From the NCBI GenBank assembly GCA_018398765.1, contig JAHBMJ010005747.1, positions 1 to 45,457 of the forward strand: DNA of 45,457 bases, in the 5' to 3' direction. This document shows, piece after piece, positions 13,801 to 24,498 of the stretch. The position numbers were made by a program, and so were the translations under genes. The DNA comes from Chromera velia (Eukaryota; Sar; Chromeraceae). Under the pieces are notes generated by a model that had not been told where the DNA came from, made no database searches, and was given only the letters and a program-made list of their open reading frames with translations. Position 1 is the stretch's first letter, and every line of letters starts with the position of its first letter.

Positions 13801-16800
13801 TGTGGAACCAGCGAGGAGGATTTACTTCGTTGGGCTTCCTGCCTTTGTTTCTTCTGCGTCGCCTGTCTCTTCTCTACTCCAGCCTCTCCTGCACATACAG
13901 CTTCAATTTCTCTAGCTGTCTGATTGATGCCCTCAATGGACGGTCGACAGCCTCCTCAGGCAATTAAATCGATTTACTCTCTCGGGTCGAGTTTTACTAA
14001 CATGCGATTTTCTTCTTCCGTTGTGTCATGATCCTTTGTCCTATTTGTGCTGCGGAGTGATGAGTCAGTCAATTGAGGGATCATGAACTTGTCGGGTGAA
14101 TCGGAACGTTCTTTGTGTTCTTTCTGTGCCTGCCTCCTTGTGTGTCTTTCTGCAGATGGTCGAAGCCGATGTGGAGAAGCTCAGGGTCGGTCCGCGCTAG
14201 GGTCGAGTGTCAGAGTGTCTTAAAGTTTCAGTGCGTCTGGTTGGTCTGAATTGCAATATTCAAACTTCCCTTCCCCCCCTCTTGATCGCTTTGAGAGCAC
14301 TTTGGATACATGGGTCGCAGTGGAGTTCTGCCAATCATTGCCCTAGGTTTCGTTTTTGCTCTCTCTCTCTCTGTCTCTGTCTGCGTGCGTGCATCCATTT
14401 CTTCCGTCTTCCTCCGTGCAGGAAGCGCTTGAGGGGGTGCGTCAGTGCGTAAGTTGATGATGGTCCGGCGGCAGTTGGGGGAAGAATTGATGCGTACATG
14501 CAGTCCATAGAGCTCCTGATCCTCTCATTTGGAATCGCGAGTCTGTAACTTTTCCATCTCCTCCCCTGGTGGAATCTTTCGTTTTTTCTGCTTTTGGTGT
14601 CCCTTTGCAAAAAACGAAGAGTGTGCTTCTCCGCGCCTGTACCGTTTTTTCGGCCTCCATTTGTTGATATTGATAAATGGTTGCGGTCTCTCACTCAATT
14701 CTCATTTTTTCGCACATTTTTCTCTGCTATGGCCCCTGCCGGCTCTCATGTGTGTGCGGGTGATGAAGTGGTGACACTGTCCGTGCATTCTCTGACCTGA
14801 GCTTACCTGCTTTCGTGGTTTTGAATCACATTCTTTTGATTTGATTGCAGATCGACGACATGAATCCGGTTGGTCGGTGCGTTGGTCTATCTGTCTCTCC
14901 AATTGTGTCTTGATTTGCACTGAAGCGGTGGAAAGGTTTGCAGGATTGAAATAGCGTCGGCCTGCGGTAAAAGCACTTCTCCCGGCAGGACAGCTTCCCT
15001 GCACTTTCACCGGAATTATTGTCTTTGTCTTCCCCCCATTCAGGGGTCCTGCAGCGACTTGACCTCGAATCAGATCGACAGATGGTTTGGCTTTTTCTCC
15101 TGCGTCCTTTCTTCCCCCCCCCTTTCTGGCGCTATCCTCGTCTGATGTCCTTTCTGTAAACCTTCTTTTACGTTCTGTTGCGCCTTTTCACTTCTTTTTC
15201 TGTCCTCTCTGTGCTGATGCAGCCTCCAGAAAAACACCATAATCGGGTAAGTGCTTCCGCCGCCTGCCATGCTCGTTCGAACACGCAAAGAAAGGGCGGC
15301 TACCGGCTGGGAGACGCGAAGATCTGCAGCCAAAATGCGGTGCTTCCCCACTATCTTTCTGTCTTAGTTTTCACAGGAGATGAATCGCAGAATCTTCGCT
15401 ACTTCAAAAAGCCAAGCAGGCACTTGCTGACATGCAGACTAGTAGAGAGATCAAGAGAAACAGGCAGACAGAAAGATGTACACATGAAGAAATTTACACG
15501 ATGCAGAGATTCACAAAAACGGGAAGGAGGAAAAGAGCCGAAACCCGTCGCTTTTTTCATATCATCATTTTCCACTCTCTCTCTCTCTCCCTCCCTCCAG
15601 CCGTACTATCCAGCGTGCTAGTTCCCGTGCAGACGCAACATGCGGAAAGCCCCGCTTCTCGTATGTCAGACCTTTCTGTATTATCGCTTCTTCTGCTTTT
15701 CCCTACTCCCTTTGCACTGCAGGATACACTCCTGATCGTTGTCAGTCAGCCTCTCTTTCTGATATGATCGATTTGACTGCCTTTTGTTTGATCTTCCCAC
15801 ATCGTCTCTTGGCGACGCAAATGTTGAGACTCCGGTGAACTCACACCAGCTCTCAGTGTTGTCTAGATACCTTTTCCCTTTGTACTCATCCAAGCAGCAT
15901 GCATGAAGACAAAGAACACGCAAAGAATCGAGTCGGTTTCATCCAGCAGGGAGTGTATGCAGGCAAGCGAGAGACTCAAGAAATGCATTCTCTTTTTAGC
16001 TGACTCGATGCATCATCTCACTGCTTCCTCTGCCTTCTTGTCATCCTTCTCACGGAACTCTTTTCTTGCAGAAAACACAAGCGGAAATTCTTGTCAGTCG
16101 GAGATCGAAACGCTTTGTTTTTTTTCGTCTTCATTCATTTCTTTTTCCTCTCTCCCTTGCGAAATCTTTTGGCAGCAGGGTTCCAGGAAGCGATTTGACT
16201 TTGCATGGCATTCAAAGGGTTTTTCTTCATCTAGTCTGCCTAGCTCTCCAAGTCGGAGAGGGATGTTTTCGTAATGTCTTGCAAGCAGACCAAAGAAACT
16301 AAACGAAGAAACTCACTTTTCGAATTCTCTCTCACTCCTGTGCGCGGGCCCCCCTTTTTTCATCTGTTCCCGACCAGAAAGAAATCAGAATCGAGTGCCT
16401 CTCTATCTGCTCAAACCTTTTTCTGCTTGTGCGAGGGGTGCATCAGAAAAGGACTACCATGCAGAGCTTCTCCCTGAAAGTTTCTGTGTACACACACTGA
16501 GTTCATTTATGGCACCAGGCATGCATCCTTTTTTCGATCTGTGATGAATTTGTTAAGGGGCGAGAACCATGCAAGATTGAAGACAAGTGACCGTTTGACG
16601 AAAGAAAAATCGGAGCAAAGAGCGAATGCATGAATCGACACATGAGTGCATGCAGCTGTCGGAGTTGCTGAGGGACGAGATGGCCCAGGGAGGAGAGAAG
16701 GTCGAGGACATCAATTTCCGCTGTTCTGCAGAGAAGGGGGTGACTCTCGAGAGCTGCCAGGCACAGTGCGTGAGTGCTGGAATCTCCAAGGAGTGGTGTC

Positions 16801-19800
16801 ATGATCCTGCAAAGCTCCAGTGGGAGGCCGAGAAGGAGAAGAAGCTCGCTTCTTCGATCACTATTGATTGTTCAAATGTGAAAACAAAAGAAGAGTGCAG
16901 GAAAAAGTGCACACAGACGACACCTGCTCCTCTTGACATCGACTCGCGTCCCTGTCGCAAGGCCATGGCAAACCTATCCTCTGCCTATGGAAAGTCACTC
17001 ACTGTAAGTGTCGACTGCAACGGAATGGATCACGACGCTTGCGAGACAGAGTGCAAAAAGTACTTTGTTCACAAAATTTGCGCCGGGATTCCCGCTGGAT
17101 CGGGCCTCACATGGACAAAACACCGCACGATCTCATGTGAGAGATTCAAGGACAAAGAGTCCTGCAAAGCCTACGCAGAGGCACAAGGGATTGCTGTGAC
17201 AAAGACAGAGGCACAGGCCAAATTGACAGAACTCCAAGGAGACCTTCCAGACAAATCAGCTGTGGAGATTACACCACCCACGCGGTTTCTGCAACTTGAA
17301 GAAAAGGAAAGTTTAGCAGAAAAAGAAAAGAACGGTCCTTCCATTTCGGAGATGGCCAGAACAGCAGCAGATGCGGGGCCCCGAGACGATCCCCTCGAGG
17401 CTCTGTATGCGGATCCCAATGGCTTGCAGGACGATTCAATCTCGACAGGCAATTTGGAGAAATTGAAAACGGCCCGAGAGCTGGTGACCATCTCTGCCCG
17501 TATCGACCCTGAGAGGACAATCGACCTTGGTCGTCTCATGTCCAAAATTAAGGCAGACGCCAAGAGAACGACAGAACCCGAGGATTCGATCCGAGAGATT
17601 GCAGTGGCATTGGCAGTCTTCACGGGAGTCCGCAGAGAGTCCAACCCGTCTCGTTGGAGGTCGATGCTCTTCGCAGCCCTCGGGGAGGTCAAGCCGACCC
17701 ACGGGGACATGGTGGATTGGTTTGGTCGCATTCGTCTGGATGATGCGAATAAATTTCTCATCCGTCTCTGGCCGATGGTAGCAGATGAGAATCCGAAAGA
17801 GTCCATTGAGGAGTTGTTCCCCAAACTCGAAAATCTCGCAAGCGAGGTGTCGGAGATCACAATGACCACTCTCGATTTGGGAAAGGCAGACACGGACGAT
17901 GGGTCGTGGGTGAAGAAAATGAAAGATGAATTCACAGCAAGGGAGGCAGCCATGAACTGCGGTTCCTGTCCGAAGTTCGATGCCCTTCAAGCAGCTGTGA
18001 CTGCTGTGTCAGCAGAGACTCAGAAGCTCTCCCAACGGAATTTTCAATTCGTGAGAAATGCACAGGAAGAAATGAGGAGGCAGAGGACGACAGTGCTGAG
18101 CGCCCTTCAGGAGGTAGAAGCGGATGTTAGCGAAATGATCTTCTTGCAGAAAGAGAGAGAGGTCAGTGAGATTGGCTCAGTGAGTGCGACAGTAGAGTTA
18201 GAATAACGTTCTGTAAGGATTGCAGTCTTGTCGAGCGTGGTGTAAAGAGAATCAGATAATTCAGTGGCACCCCGGATGTTGAGTCAGGATTTGAAGCTTA
18301 TTGAACGGGAATCTTGAGGAAAGGGACGATTAGGGAGACAAAAATAAATAGAAAAAGGGTTCCTCTTTTCTTTTTTTTCCTTCTCTCCTCGTTCCCTGTT
18401 TTCTTCTATCGTGAGACACTTACTTTGGTTTTCGAAAAGAAAGAGGCGAAACGACAAGCTGCACTGGCAGCTTTTCATCCAATCACCCGAAAGCGTATCT
18501 TTCTACATGAATGAATACTTTCTGATCCCTCCCTCTCCATGCAGATCAACGATTTGACCAACAGGCTGACTGCATTGAAGGCCTCCACGCCTGCCTCTGG
18601 GACCCCCGGGAGTCCCCTGGGGGCGGGCAGAGAGACGGACGAGCTCAGGGACACTGAGCAGAAGCTGCGTCTCGCTCAGCGCCTTCTCAAGAAGGCAAAG
18701 GCCGAGGCAGAAGGCAAAAAGCTGGGGGCAGCCCAGCTGAAACGTTCCCTTGCTGAGAGCAAGCTTCTGAAGGACGGGAGTTTGGCTCAAAAGAAGGAGC
18801 TCCTCCAGAAGAAGCGATCCCTCGAAAACGAGGTGCGTGACCTCAAGAGAGCAAAATTGGAGGCCAGCACAGAGATGCAGGCGACGATCCAGAAACGAGT
18901 GGACAAGATTGAAGGGCGGCTCAACGAGGTCACGAGTGAGTACGACAGTGCGGTGACAAACAATAGGGCGTTTCAGGAATTGAATGATGCGATGGTGGAG
19001 GAGGCAAGAGCCCAGGAGGAGGTGCAGCAGGCAGAGTCAGAACGTCAAAGGACAGGGGAGACCTTGGATGATATTCGAGACCCTCTGGTCGAATGGTATT
19101 CCGACAATGATGAGAATTCACAGAACCTCGATCTTGCCCTGAGAGTCCTAGACCCGACAACGCAGCTCCATGCATTCAAGTGGATGCATGACCGAAACGT
19201 CCTCATTCGAGAGAGAAGAAAATTAGATGACATGGAAGAGAGACAGAAGACGCAGCCGAGATCTGACTACAACGAAGTCTGGGTGAGACTTCAGGATGAA
19301 ATCAGGAAGTGCAGAGCCGAAGCAACAAAGCACTACCTTGAGTTTACAGTCGGAGCACACAGCAAGAAGGACCCAGACCTTCTCGAGGCAGTCGACAGGG
19401 TGGTCAAGCTGAGAAGAACAAAAGAATTGTTGGATGTACAGGCCAACATCGCAAAATTTGAGGATGAGGTTGTCAATACCCAACGACACATTGCTCTCGC
19501 CTCCTCAGACCTCTCAACAAGCCCCAGTAGGTTAGAGATGCTGGAGACGAATTTACAGTCCGACCTGTTCAAGCTCTCCACAGCCGAGTCCACCGCATTG
19601 AAAATGATGTCAGCAGATTGCCGAGAATTGGCCCATGTCATTCAGCAGGAGAAGAACAGTGAGGCCTTCCAATCGATGACCGACATCCAAAAGGAGGCCA
19701 GACAGACGGACTTCAACAACGAGAAATTTGAAGAAAAAGCCATGCTGGCTTCATTTATAAGGAGACGGAGTCCGGTCGCAGAGCAGCGTCTCATCTCCCA

Positions 19801-22800
19801 GGTCGTGCAATTATGCGACGACGCAGGAGCGATGGATTTTACTCGAAAGCTCGCACGCAACACTGTGAAGGACGTGGTCTTCCACACCCTCCGCACCAGG
19901 TTCCTTGCAATGCTCCGTTCCCGTGCAACAGCAGATCAGCGCAATCTCTTGAATTCCCAATTTGATGAGGTCAGAGATGACGCAAGACTGCAGATTGAGA
20001 GAATTGCACGGAGGGAGGTGCAAATCCTTGAGGGCCCCGCTACCAGGGAGGGAGTGGTAGATCCTCAAACTAGGCAGATCCACAGAGGTCCGCACATTGC
20101 TGCCAAAATCGCTCAGATGGACCGGATCTATCTGCATTACCTTCAAGCCAAACGACGCGAGTATGAACTGCAGATGATCGACAGACCTTTCAACGACATC
20201 GCAGTCAACAAGCTCAAACTGGCAGAGCCCGAGAGCAGCAGCGGTAACCCCGACGCTCTCACACCCCTTCCCGACAATCCGGTGTTCGACCTCGGCAGGG
20301 AGATTTTGAATGATGATGCCAACAATTCATGGAAACTGAATGATAAAGAGCTCGAGAAGGAGACCCGCTCTGTTCGCTTCTTCATGAACGCATTCCCACT
20401 CTCGAATGCCGAAATCACAACCGCCCCCTCCACACCCGTAGCAGCCCCTAGCGAGCCGATGTCAGGCAGGGACTTCAAGTCATTCGTGGCTAAGGACTTC
20501 ACTCGATGGGTCAAGATGGCCTGCCACACTGCACTCCTAACCGAAACCGTAATGCCCTCCTTCCTCGAACTTGGCGCTGCAACCTTACATCAAACCCACC
20601 CAGGACTGTCCTTGGCAGCCCCCCCCACACAGTCTGGGTCGAGGACTGCGTTGCTTCAACAAGCCGAATCAGCATCTGACACGTCAGCACACCAGCAGCA
20701 AATGATCAGCCGGAAGATTCTGCCCAAGTTTCACCTTGACCACCAAGACCAGCGGGAGGCCTTGGACGTCTCTGTTAAGAGGTTGTCGGGTGAAATTGAC
20801 GATCTGACCGCACAGCTGAAGAATTCCACGAAGAAGCTCGCTGAGTATTCAAAGAAAGCACCGCAAAACGACTTCGAAGCACGAATGCTGAAGAGAGAGG
20901 TCCAGTCTCTCAAAGAGGAACACGATCAGATACAGACACAGTTAGCCCTCCGAGCTTCAACAAAGAGAAAACTTGAAAGCACGTTTGCAACCCTTTCAGA
21001 AAGGGACGCTTCCGTGCACATTGAGATGGAGGCTCTCCGAGATCGTCTGGAGGCCTGGAGAGCAAGCATAGAGAAAGAGGAACAGATGGCAGTTCAGATT
21101 GATGCTCTGAGTCTCCGTCTCTCTCTGTCGAGACGGAACTCATCGATGGCATCTGCCCAGACAACCATCGAGTTAGAGGCAAAGTCGAGGGACCTTCAAG
21201 ACCTCCTTCGTGCACATCAGCAGGAACAAGCAGGCATGAGGAGGCTCTTGAAACGCTACCGAGCCTTCGCCTTCCTCGAGCTTGCAACCCGCCAGTTGGC
21301 TCGTCACATGGAGCAGGACGTTCACGATCAGATCACAAGATGCAACCCCGACAGGATCAAAGAGGTCCTAGATGAGTACAGAAGAGCAGTCAGAGCACCC
21401 ACCCCTTCCATGTTCCAACCTTCTTCAGACAACCCTGCCAGGGCTCTAGATCTGGCAATAGCGTGGGACAGAATGAAGGAGGCAGAGGAAAGGACTCGGG
21501 AGGATACCAGACAATTCGTCGAGTTGAGGGCCAAACTCACGGACGACGTTGTTGACCTCTTCTCAGGCATTGCTCTTGCATCGATGCCAGACCCCAGGAA
21601 GGCAGACGTCCTCGAGGAAGCACGAGCCTTCACGACAGATGAGATGCTCTCAGGGAGACTGGAGGCAGGTAAGAAAGGGATTCAACAAAAAGACATGCTC
21701 AGGGACCCAGACCAGGTCAGTTCAATGAAACGGAAGGTCTCAGAATCAATTCATTTACCCTTGACAGTACGGGGGACTAACTGGGCTGGTACTTACAGGA
21801 AGAAAGCTTCTCGATCCATATGCAGGCACTGGAAACGAAACTTTTGTGCTTTGCTGCATCTTTATTCACGACAAGCAAGATTACTTCAAGGCTGTCAACC
21901 GGCTTTTCTTTGCCTTCATCCTCTTCTTCGATCCAGATAAGCGAGCTCTCTTCCCCCCCGCCCCGCTTTTTCTCTTCGTCTGCATTTGCTTTGAAGAGCA
22001 CATCACATACATGCATCTGCATACACGTATATGTATCAAGGAAGGTGCCTCTCTGCATTCATTCTGCAGGCGGCGCTTCTCTTCGAGGAGTCCCAAACAC
22101 ACCAGAATGCCCTCCAGGCTCTGCAAAAGAGGGCAGAGGCAAACCAGGACGCATTCATCTCCATGAGAGACAAACTCCTCCAGGAGGTCCTCTCGAGAGC
22201 CGACCCCGATCTGAAACCAGAGCTCGGAGCACTCGCACGACGCAACGTCGACTTTCAACTTCAGCTCATACAAGAAGCGCTATTCGGTCGTCACACCGCA
22301 GCCCGGGGTGATGTGGACGATTCCTCTGCGCTGTCTTCTCTGAAAGCCCTCTGTGATGAAAGTCTGCACTCTTCCCTGAAGAGACAGAACGCCCAGCTTG
22401 TATACACACTTGAGAAAGAGGGGGTGGAACCTAACAAGGAAAGGAACACCGCGAGTCTTGCCAAGGTGTTCAGTCCAACCACGACGATCTCGGAGTTGAG
22501 TGCAGACAATCTGAGAATGAGGGATCAATTGATGAAGCACGTGGTCTTCCAGTTGGCCTCGGGAGAGAGGGTCAACGCGGAGCCGTACTTGGTGGAGGTC
22601 GAAAAGGTGCATGAGTAATTCAGTTTTCGTTTGCAATCACTTTGATATGTCTTTGCTTCGTTCTGATTATCATGGACAGAACGAAGCTCACGTGTGTGTC
22701 CTTTAATGCTTTCTCATACCTACACGTCAAGCTGAGTGTTTCTGGCAGCTAGCTGCACGAACATTCAATGTCTCAAGTTGACCACTTTCTGATGGTTCTC

Positions 22801-23901
22801 TTGTTGTTTCTTCTGGGTCTTGGGGTGTTCTCCTTTTCTCTTCCGATGATGCCTTCTTTCTTCCAGTGTTTACCTTTCCGTTCTCAGTTTCTTGGTCTTT
22901 CCGCTTTCTTCCTCTTTTCCCCCTCTGAGCTCGAGTCGTTCCATCCGTCCTTCAACTTCTTTTGATTTCTCTCTCCCCCCTGTGCGTACATACGTACAGG
23001 TGAAGAACAAAGTAGACAAACTGAAATCCTCCTTCGGGACAAAACGCCTGTCTTCGCTCTCCGATGAAGACACCACTTTGGAAATCCAGACTGAGGTCCA
23101 CCCTCTGCCTCCATCCCCCCCCACAGACACAGACACAGACGCAGAGACACAACAGGGATCCTCATCAGAGTCCTCGGGTCGGGACGTGAACCTTTTCTCG
23201 CATGTGCAGAATGCGATTGATCTCGTGCACGCAGAGATGCAGATTCCCAATACAGAGCGGGTAGGTGGTTCTTCCTTCTCTGCTCTCATGCGTCTTTATT
23301 TGTCTCCTCGCCTCTGCTCCGCTTCCTTTGTTGTTTGTTTTTTGTGCTGTTGCAGCAAGCTGATCAGGTAAAACATGCATATGCAACCCACAGGGAACAC
23401 AGTGCTGAGGAGTGTAAACAAAGACAGACAGTTTCTACAAAAGAAAAACAGGGAGACCGCAAACACTGAGTCTGCAAAGCCTTCTCTATCCCACAGCTTT
23501 TTCTTGCATTCGGTTGAGCGCCCACATTTCATCAGAGCCCACGAAGTCTCCCAGCATTTTTATTTCACGTTTGTTTTTAATCCTACTTACACTCGATCTT
23601 AGGCACCCAGTTTTTCGCTGTTACCCGCCATTACAGCATTTAATTGATGCATCCAATGCATGCATGCAGCTGGAGCCGAAATGCGTCCTGAAACCTCTGT
23701 TAGAGGAATTGGTCGGTCGGTCGGTGGGTCAGTCAGTCAGTCCGCATCTGATCACTCTCTTTGACAGGCCCATCTCTACCCTTTCATACGGCCCTACCCT
23801 ATCATGTCACCCGAAAAGACATGGTTCTTACGTTTTGCAAAGGCTCTGAATAACTAAAGGAAACGAGTATAAGTTTGTGTGTGTATGTGTGTGTGTGTGT
23901 G

Positions 23902-23968
<67 letters not shown>

Positions 23969-24483
23969 GTGTGTGTGGGGGGGTGTGTGGGGGTGTGTCT
24001 GTGTGTACGCGCAGTACGAGTGCGATCTGAGCAACCCTATTGGGAGCTGCGAGAAGGCCTACGACGCATACTACACCGCGCGGGTCAGTCAGTGAGTCGG
24101 TCAGTGAACGATTTGATTATGGGGCAGTCCGCCAGTAAGAAAGTCTCAATGTGAGTGTTCTCGTATGACTCTCAATCATGCGATTCTGCGACCACGTGTG
24201 CGACAGGGGGGGATTGTGGAACGACGCGGTTGAAGAGGACTCACATGATTTAATTTCCTTCATGCTCTATTATCCGTATCTGTGGATATCTGCGCAGAGT
24301 GTCGGTGTGCCCCCTCTGAGTGAGGCGGCCAGTCCTGTACTTGTGCGAGGGTGCCACTCCTCCTCCCTGAGCCCCGACGAGATGGCGACTGCTCCCACCG
24401 TCAGCATCATTCCTCTTGTGCCGACTCACGTTACCGTCGTCTCTTGGGCAGCCCCAACGACAACCGTTTTGCCGGTGCAGTGA
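141..24483 (+). CDS. Giant multi-exon gene (5' partial): cysteine-rich and coiled-coil protein of unknown function
   Basis: I do not recognise the family. I read 47 exons by TGCAG acceptors, GTNAGT/GTNGGT donors and an unbroken frame: 141-188, 561-623, 1076-1096, 1580-1591, 1954-1974, 2311-2325, 2606-2608, 3073-3105, 3552-3812, 4298-4612, 5118-5435, 5727-5783, 6155-6208, 6681-6710, 7245-7259, 7525-7545, 7845-7871, 8206-8235, 8506-8604, 8889-8933, 9371-9382, 9901-9909, 10366-10386, 10733-10747, 11201-11215, 11593-11652, 12055-12096, 12403-12423, 12825-12836, 13226-13252, 13501-13521, 13775-13795, 14156-14185, 14422-14448, 14851-14868, 15044-15085, 15223-15246, 15723-15740, 16072-16092, 16656-18161, 18545-21715, 22070-22606, 23000-23260, 23356-23367, 23670-23711, 24015-24083, 24298-24483. 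They sum to about 2,575 codons and all introns are phase 0. No start is visible, so the gene begins left of the window. Introns are mostly 250-500 bp. The protein has Cys-rich repeats, then short helical peptides, then long Glu/Lys/Arg/Gln-rich helices. No membrane segment is visible. The large exons are secure; single tiny exons are less so, and the 22606 donor (GTGCAT) is weak, so the gene could instead end at the stop at 22616-22618. Two or more adjacent genes cannot be excluded. Confidence 0.7.
1147..1266 (+). repeat. (AC)n(AG)n microsatellite
   Basis: Intronic AC run followed by AG run, the reverse polarity to the TG/TC tract at 1-102. Confidence 0.95.
1753..1810 (+). repeat. (TG)n microsatellite
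   Basis: Intronic TG run with a few TC interruptions. Confidence 0.9.
3552..3812 (+). CDS. Cysteine-rich exon of the giant gene (87 codons, two Cys units)
   Basis: Acceptor ATGCAG at the left edge and donor GTCAGT at 3813; open and phase 0 at both ends. It encodes two units of a repeat that recurs downstream: Cys, 5-10 residues, Cys, three residues, Cys, 6-12 residues, Cys. Examples are the DCVGIC and KCKEKC cores. The rest is Lys/Glu-rich. The Cys spacing suggests a small disulfide-bonded fold, hence secretion, but the N-terminus of the protein is outside the window and cannot confirm this. Confidence 0.75.
4161..4250 (+). repeat. (CTT)n trinucleotide tract
   Basis: Pyrimidine-only tract 45-135 bases before the 4298 acceptor; it may act as an extended polypyrimidine tract. 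Confidence 0.9.
4298..4612 (+). CDS. Cysteine-rich exon of the giant gene (105 codons)
   Basis: Acceptor TATGCAG follows a long CTT/T-rich tract; the donor is GTCAGC at 4613. It carries two Cys units (cores DCVAKC and ACDQEC) joined by a Ser/Asp/Val linker. It is clearly homologous to the next exon, 5118-5435: both read GFECE, G, TSK, DDC or EDC, then KC, then a linker containing SSEKVTVP and a second unit beginning LDCT. This indicates internal exon duplication. Confidence 0.8.
5118..5435 (+). CDS. Cysteine-rich exon of the giant gene, duplicate of the previous one (106 codons)
   Basis: Acceptor GCGCAG, donor GTTAGT at 5436, phase 0 at both ends. It begins with a Ser-rich stretch, then repeats the two-unit architecture of 4298-4612 with the same landmarks (GGFECES, the DDCVTKC core, SSEKVTVPG, TLDCTG, SEECKK). 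In the second unit the last Cys-containing segment differs: CMEVC in the earlier exon is CEQVS here, so one Cys is lost. Confidence 0.8.
6886..7002 (+). repeat. (GGAA)n tetranucleotide tract
   Basis: About 115 purine-only bases of GGAA with GGCA interruptions, inside an intron. Confidence 0.95.
10807..10838 (+). repeat. (GACA)n tetranucleotide tract
   Basis: Seven to eight perfect units in an intron. The complementary GTCT repeat occurs at 12341-12386 in another intron of the same gene. Confidence 0.9.
12341..12386 (+). repeat. (GTCT)n tetranucleotide tract
   Basis: About 11 units with GCCT variants, ending 17 bases before the acceptor of exon 12403. Confidence 0.9.
16656..18161 (+). CDS. 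Large exon of the giant gene (502 codons): Cys units followed by helical region
   Basis: Acceptor CATGCAG at 16655, donor GTCAGT at 18162; phase 0 at both ends and no stop over 502 codons. The N-terminal 170 or so residues contain three full Cys units plus a degenerate fourth (cores SCQAQC, ECRKKC, ACETEC; the last lacks its second pair). The remainder is Cys-poor, acidic and basic alternating, with a predicted helical C-terminus around QEEMRRQRTTVLSALQE. No known domain is recognised in the middle segment. The upstream in-frame ATG at 16626 belongs to the intron in this model. Confidence 0.85.
18545..21715 (+). CDS. Huge exon of the giant gene (1,057 codons): long helical, coiled-coil rich protein
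   Basis: Acceptor CCATGCAG, donor GTCAGT at 21716, phase 0. Composition is dominated by Glu, Lys, Arg, Gln, Leu and Ala with few Gly/Pro except two short linkers (near residue 20, and around residues 615-670 with several Thr/Pro/Ala). Stretches such as ELRDTEQKLRLAQRLLKKAK and QVQSLKEEHDQI-type repeats predict coiled coil at both ends, while the middle third is helical but less periodic. It is not recognisably myosin, kinesin or SMC: no P-loop or signature motif is seen. It contrasts sharply with the tiny exons upstream. Confidence 0.88.
22070..24483 (+). CDS. 3' exons of the giant gene, ending at the stop codon
   Basis: Six exons: 22070-22606 (179 codons, helical, continues the coiled-coil character), 23000-23260 (Asp/Thr/Ser-rich linker with a TDTDTD run, then a helix), 23356-23367, 23670-23711, 24015-24083 (two Cys spaced as in a half Cys unit) and 24298-24483, which ends TGA. 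The last exon is Pro/Val/Thr/Ala-rich without a membrane helix. The internal junctions are phase 0. The weakest is the 22606 donor; without it the protein would stop ten nucleotides later. Confidence 0.65.
23873..24005 (+). repeat. (TG)n(TC)n(TG)n microsatellite
   Basis: Ends ten bases before the exon at 24015, so it supplies the pyrimidine/GT-rich sequence of that acceptor. Confidence 0.95.
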
Positions 24484-24492
24484 GAATGATCA

Positions 24493-24498
24493 AATAAA
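24493..24498 (+). terminator. Polyadenylation signal of the giant gene
   Basis: AATAAA lies ten nucleotides past the TGA at 24481-24483. Its position directly behind the last in-frame exon supports the proposed gene end, though a signal this close to the stop implies a very short 3' UTR. Confidence 0.45.

Larger units (their letters stand above)
5727..16092 (+). other. Run of 28 short exons (9-99 nt) inside the giant gene
   Basis: Between the Cys-rich exons and the first huge exon, roughly every 250-500 bp a TGCAG or similar acceptor is followed by 9-99 nt of stop-free sequence and a GTNAGT, GTNGGT or GTCCGT donor. All lengths are multiples of three. The encoded peptides are charged and helix-like (AEDKLLD, REMDQRA, IDETKRA, MVEADVEKLR), consistent with a coiled coil built in short pieces. 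The longest are 60 nt (11593-11652) and 99 nt (8506-8604); the latter has an alternative donor giving 21 nt. A possible extra 3-nt exon at 9707-9709 was not included. Confidence 0.55.

Noticed and set aside
17171-17953. 260-codon minus-strand ORF
   Set aside because: Antisense shadow of the well-supported 502-codon exon.
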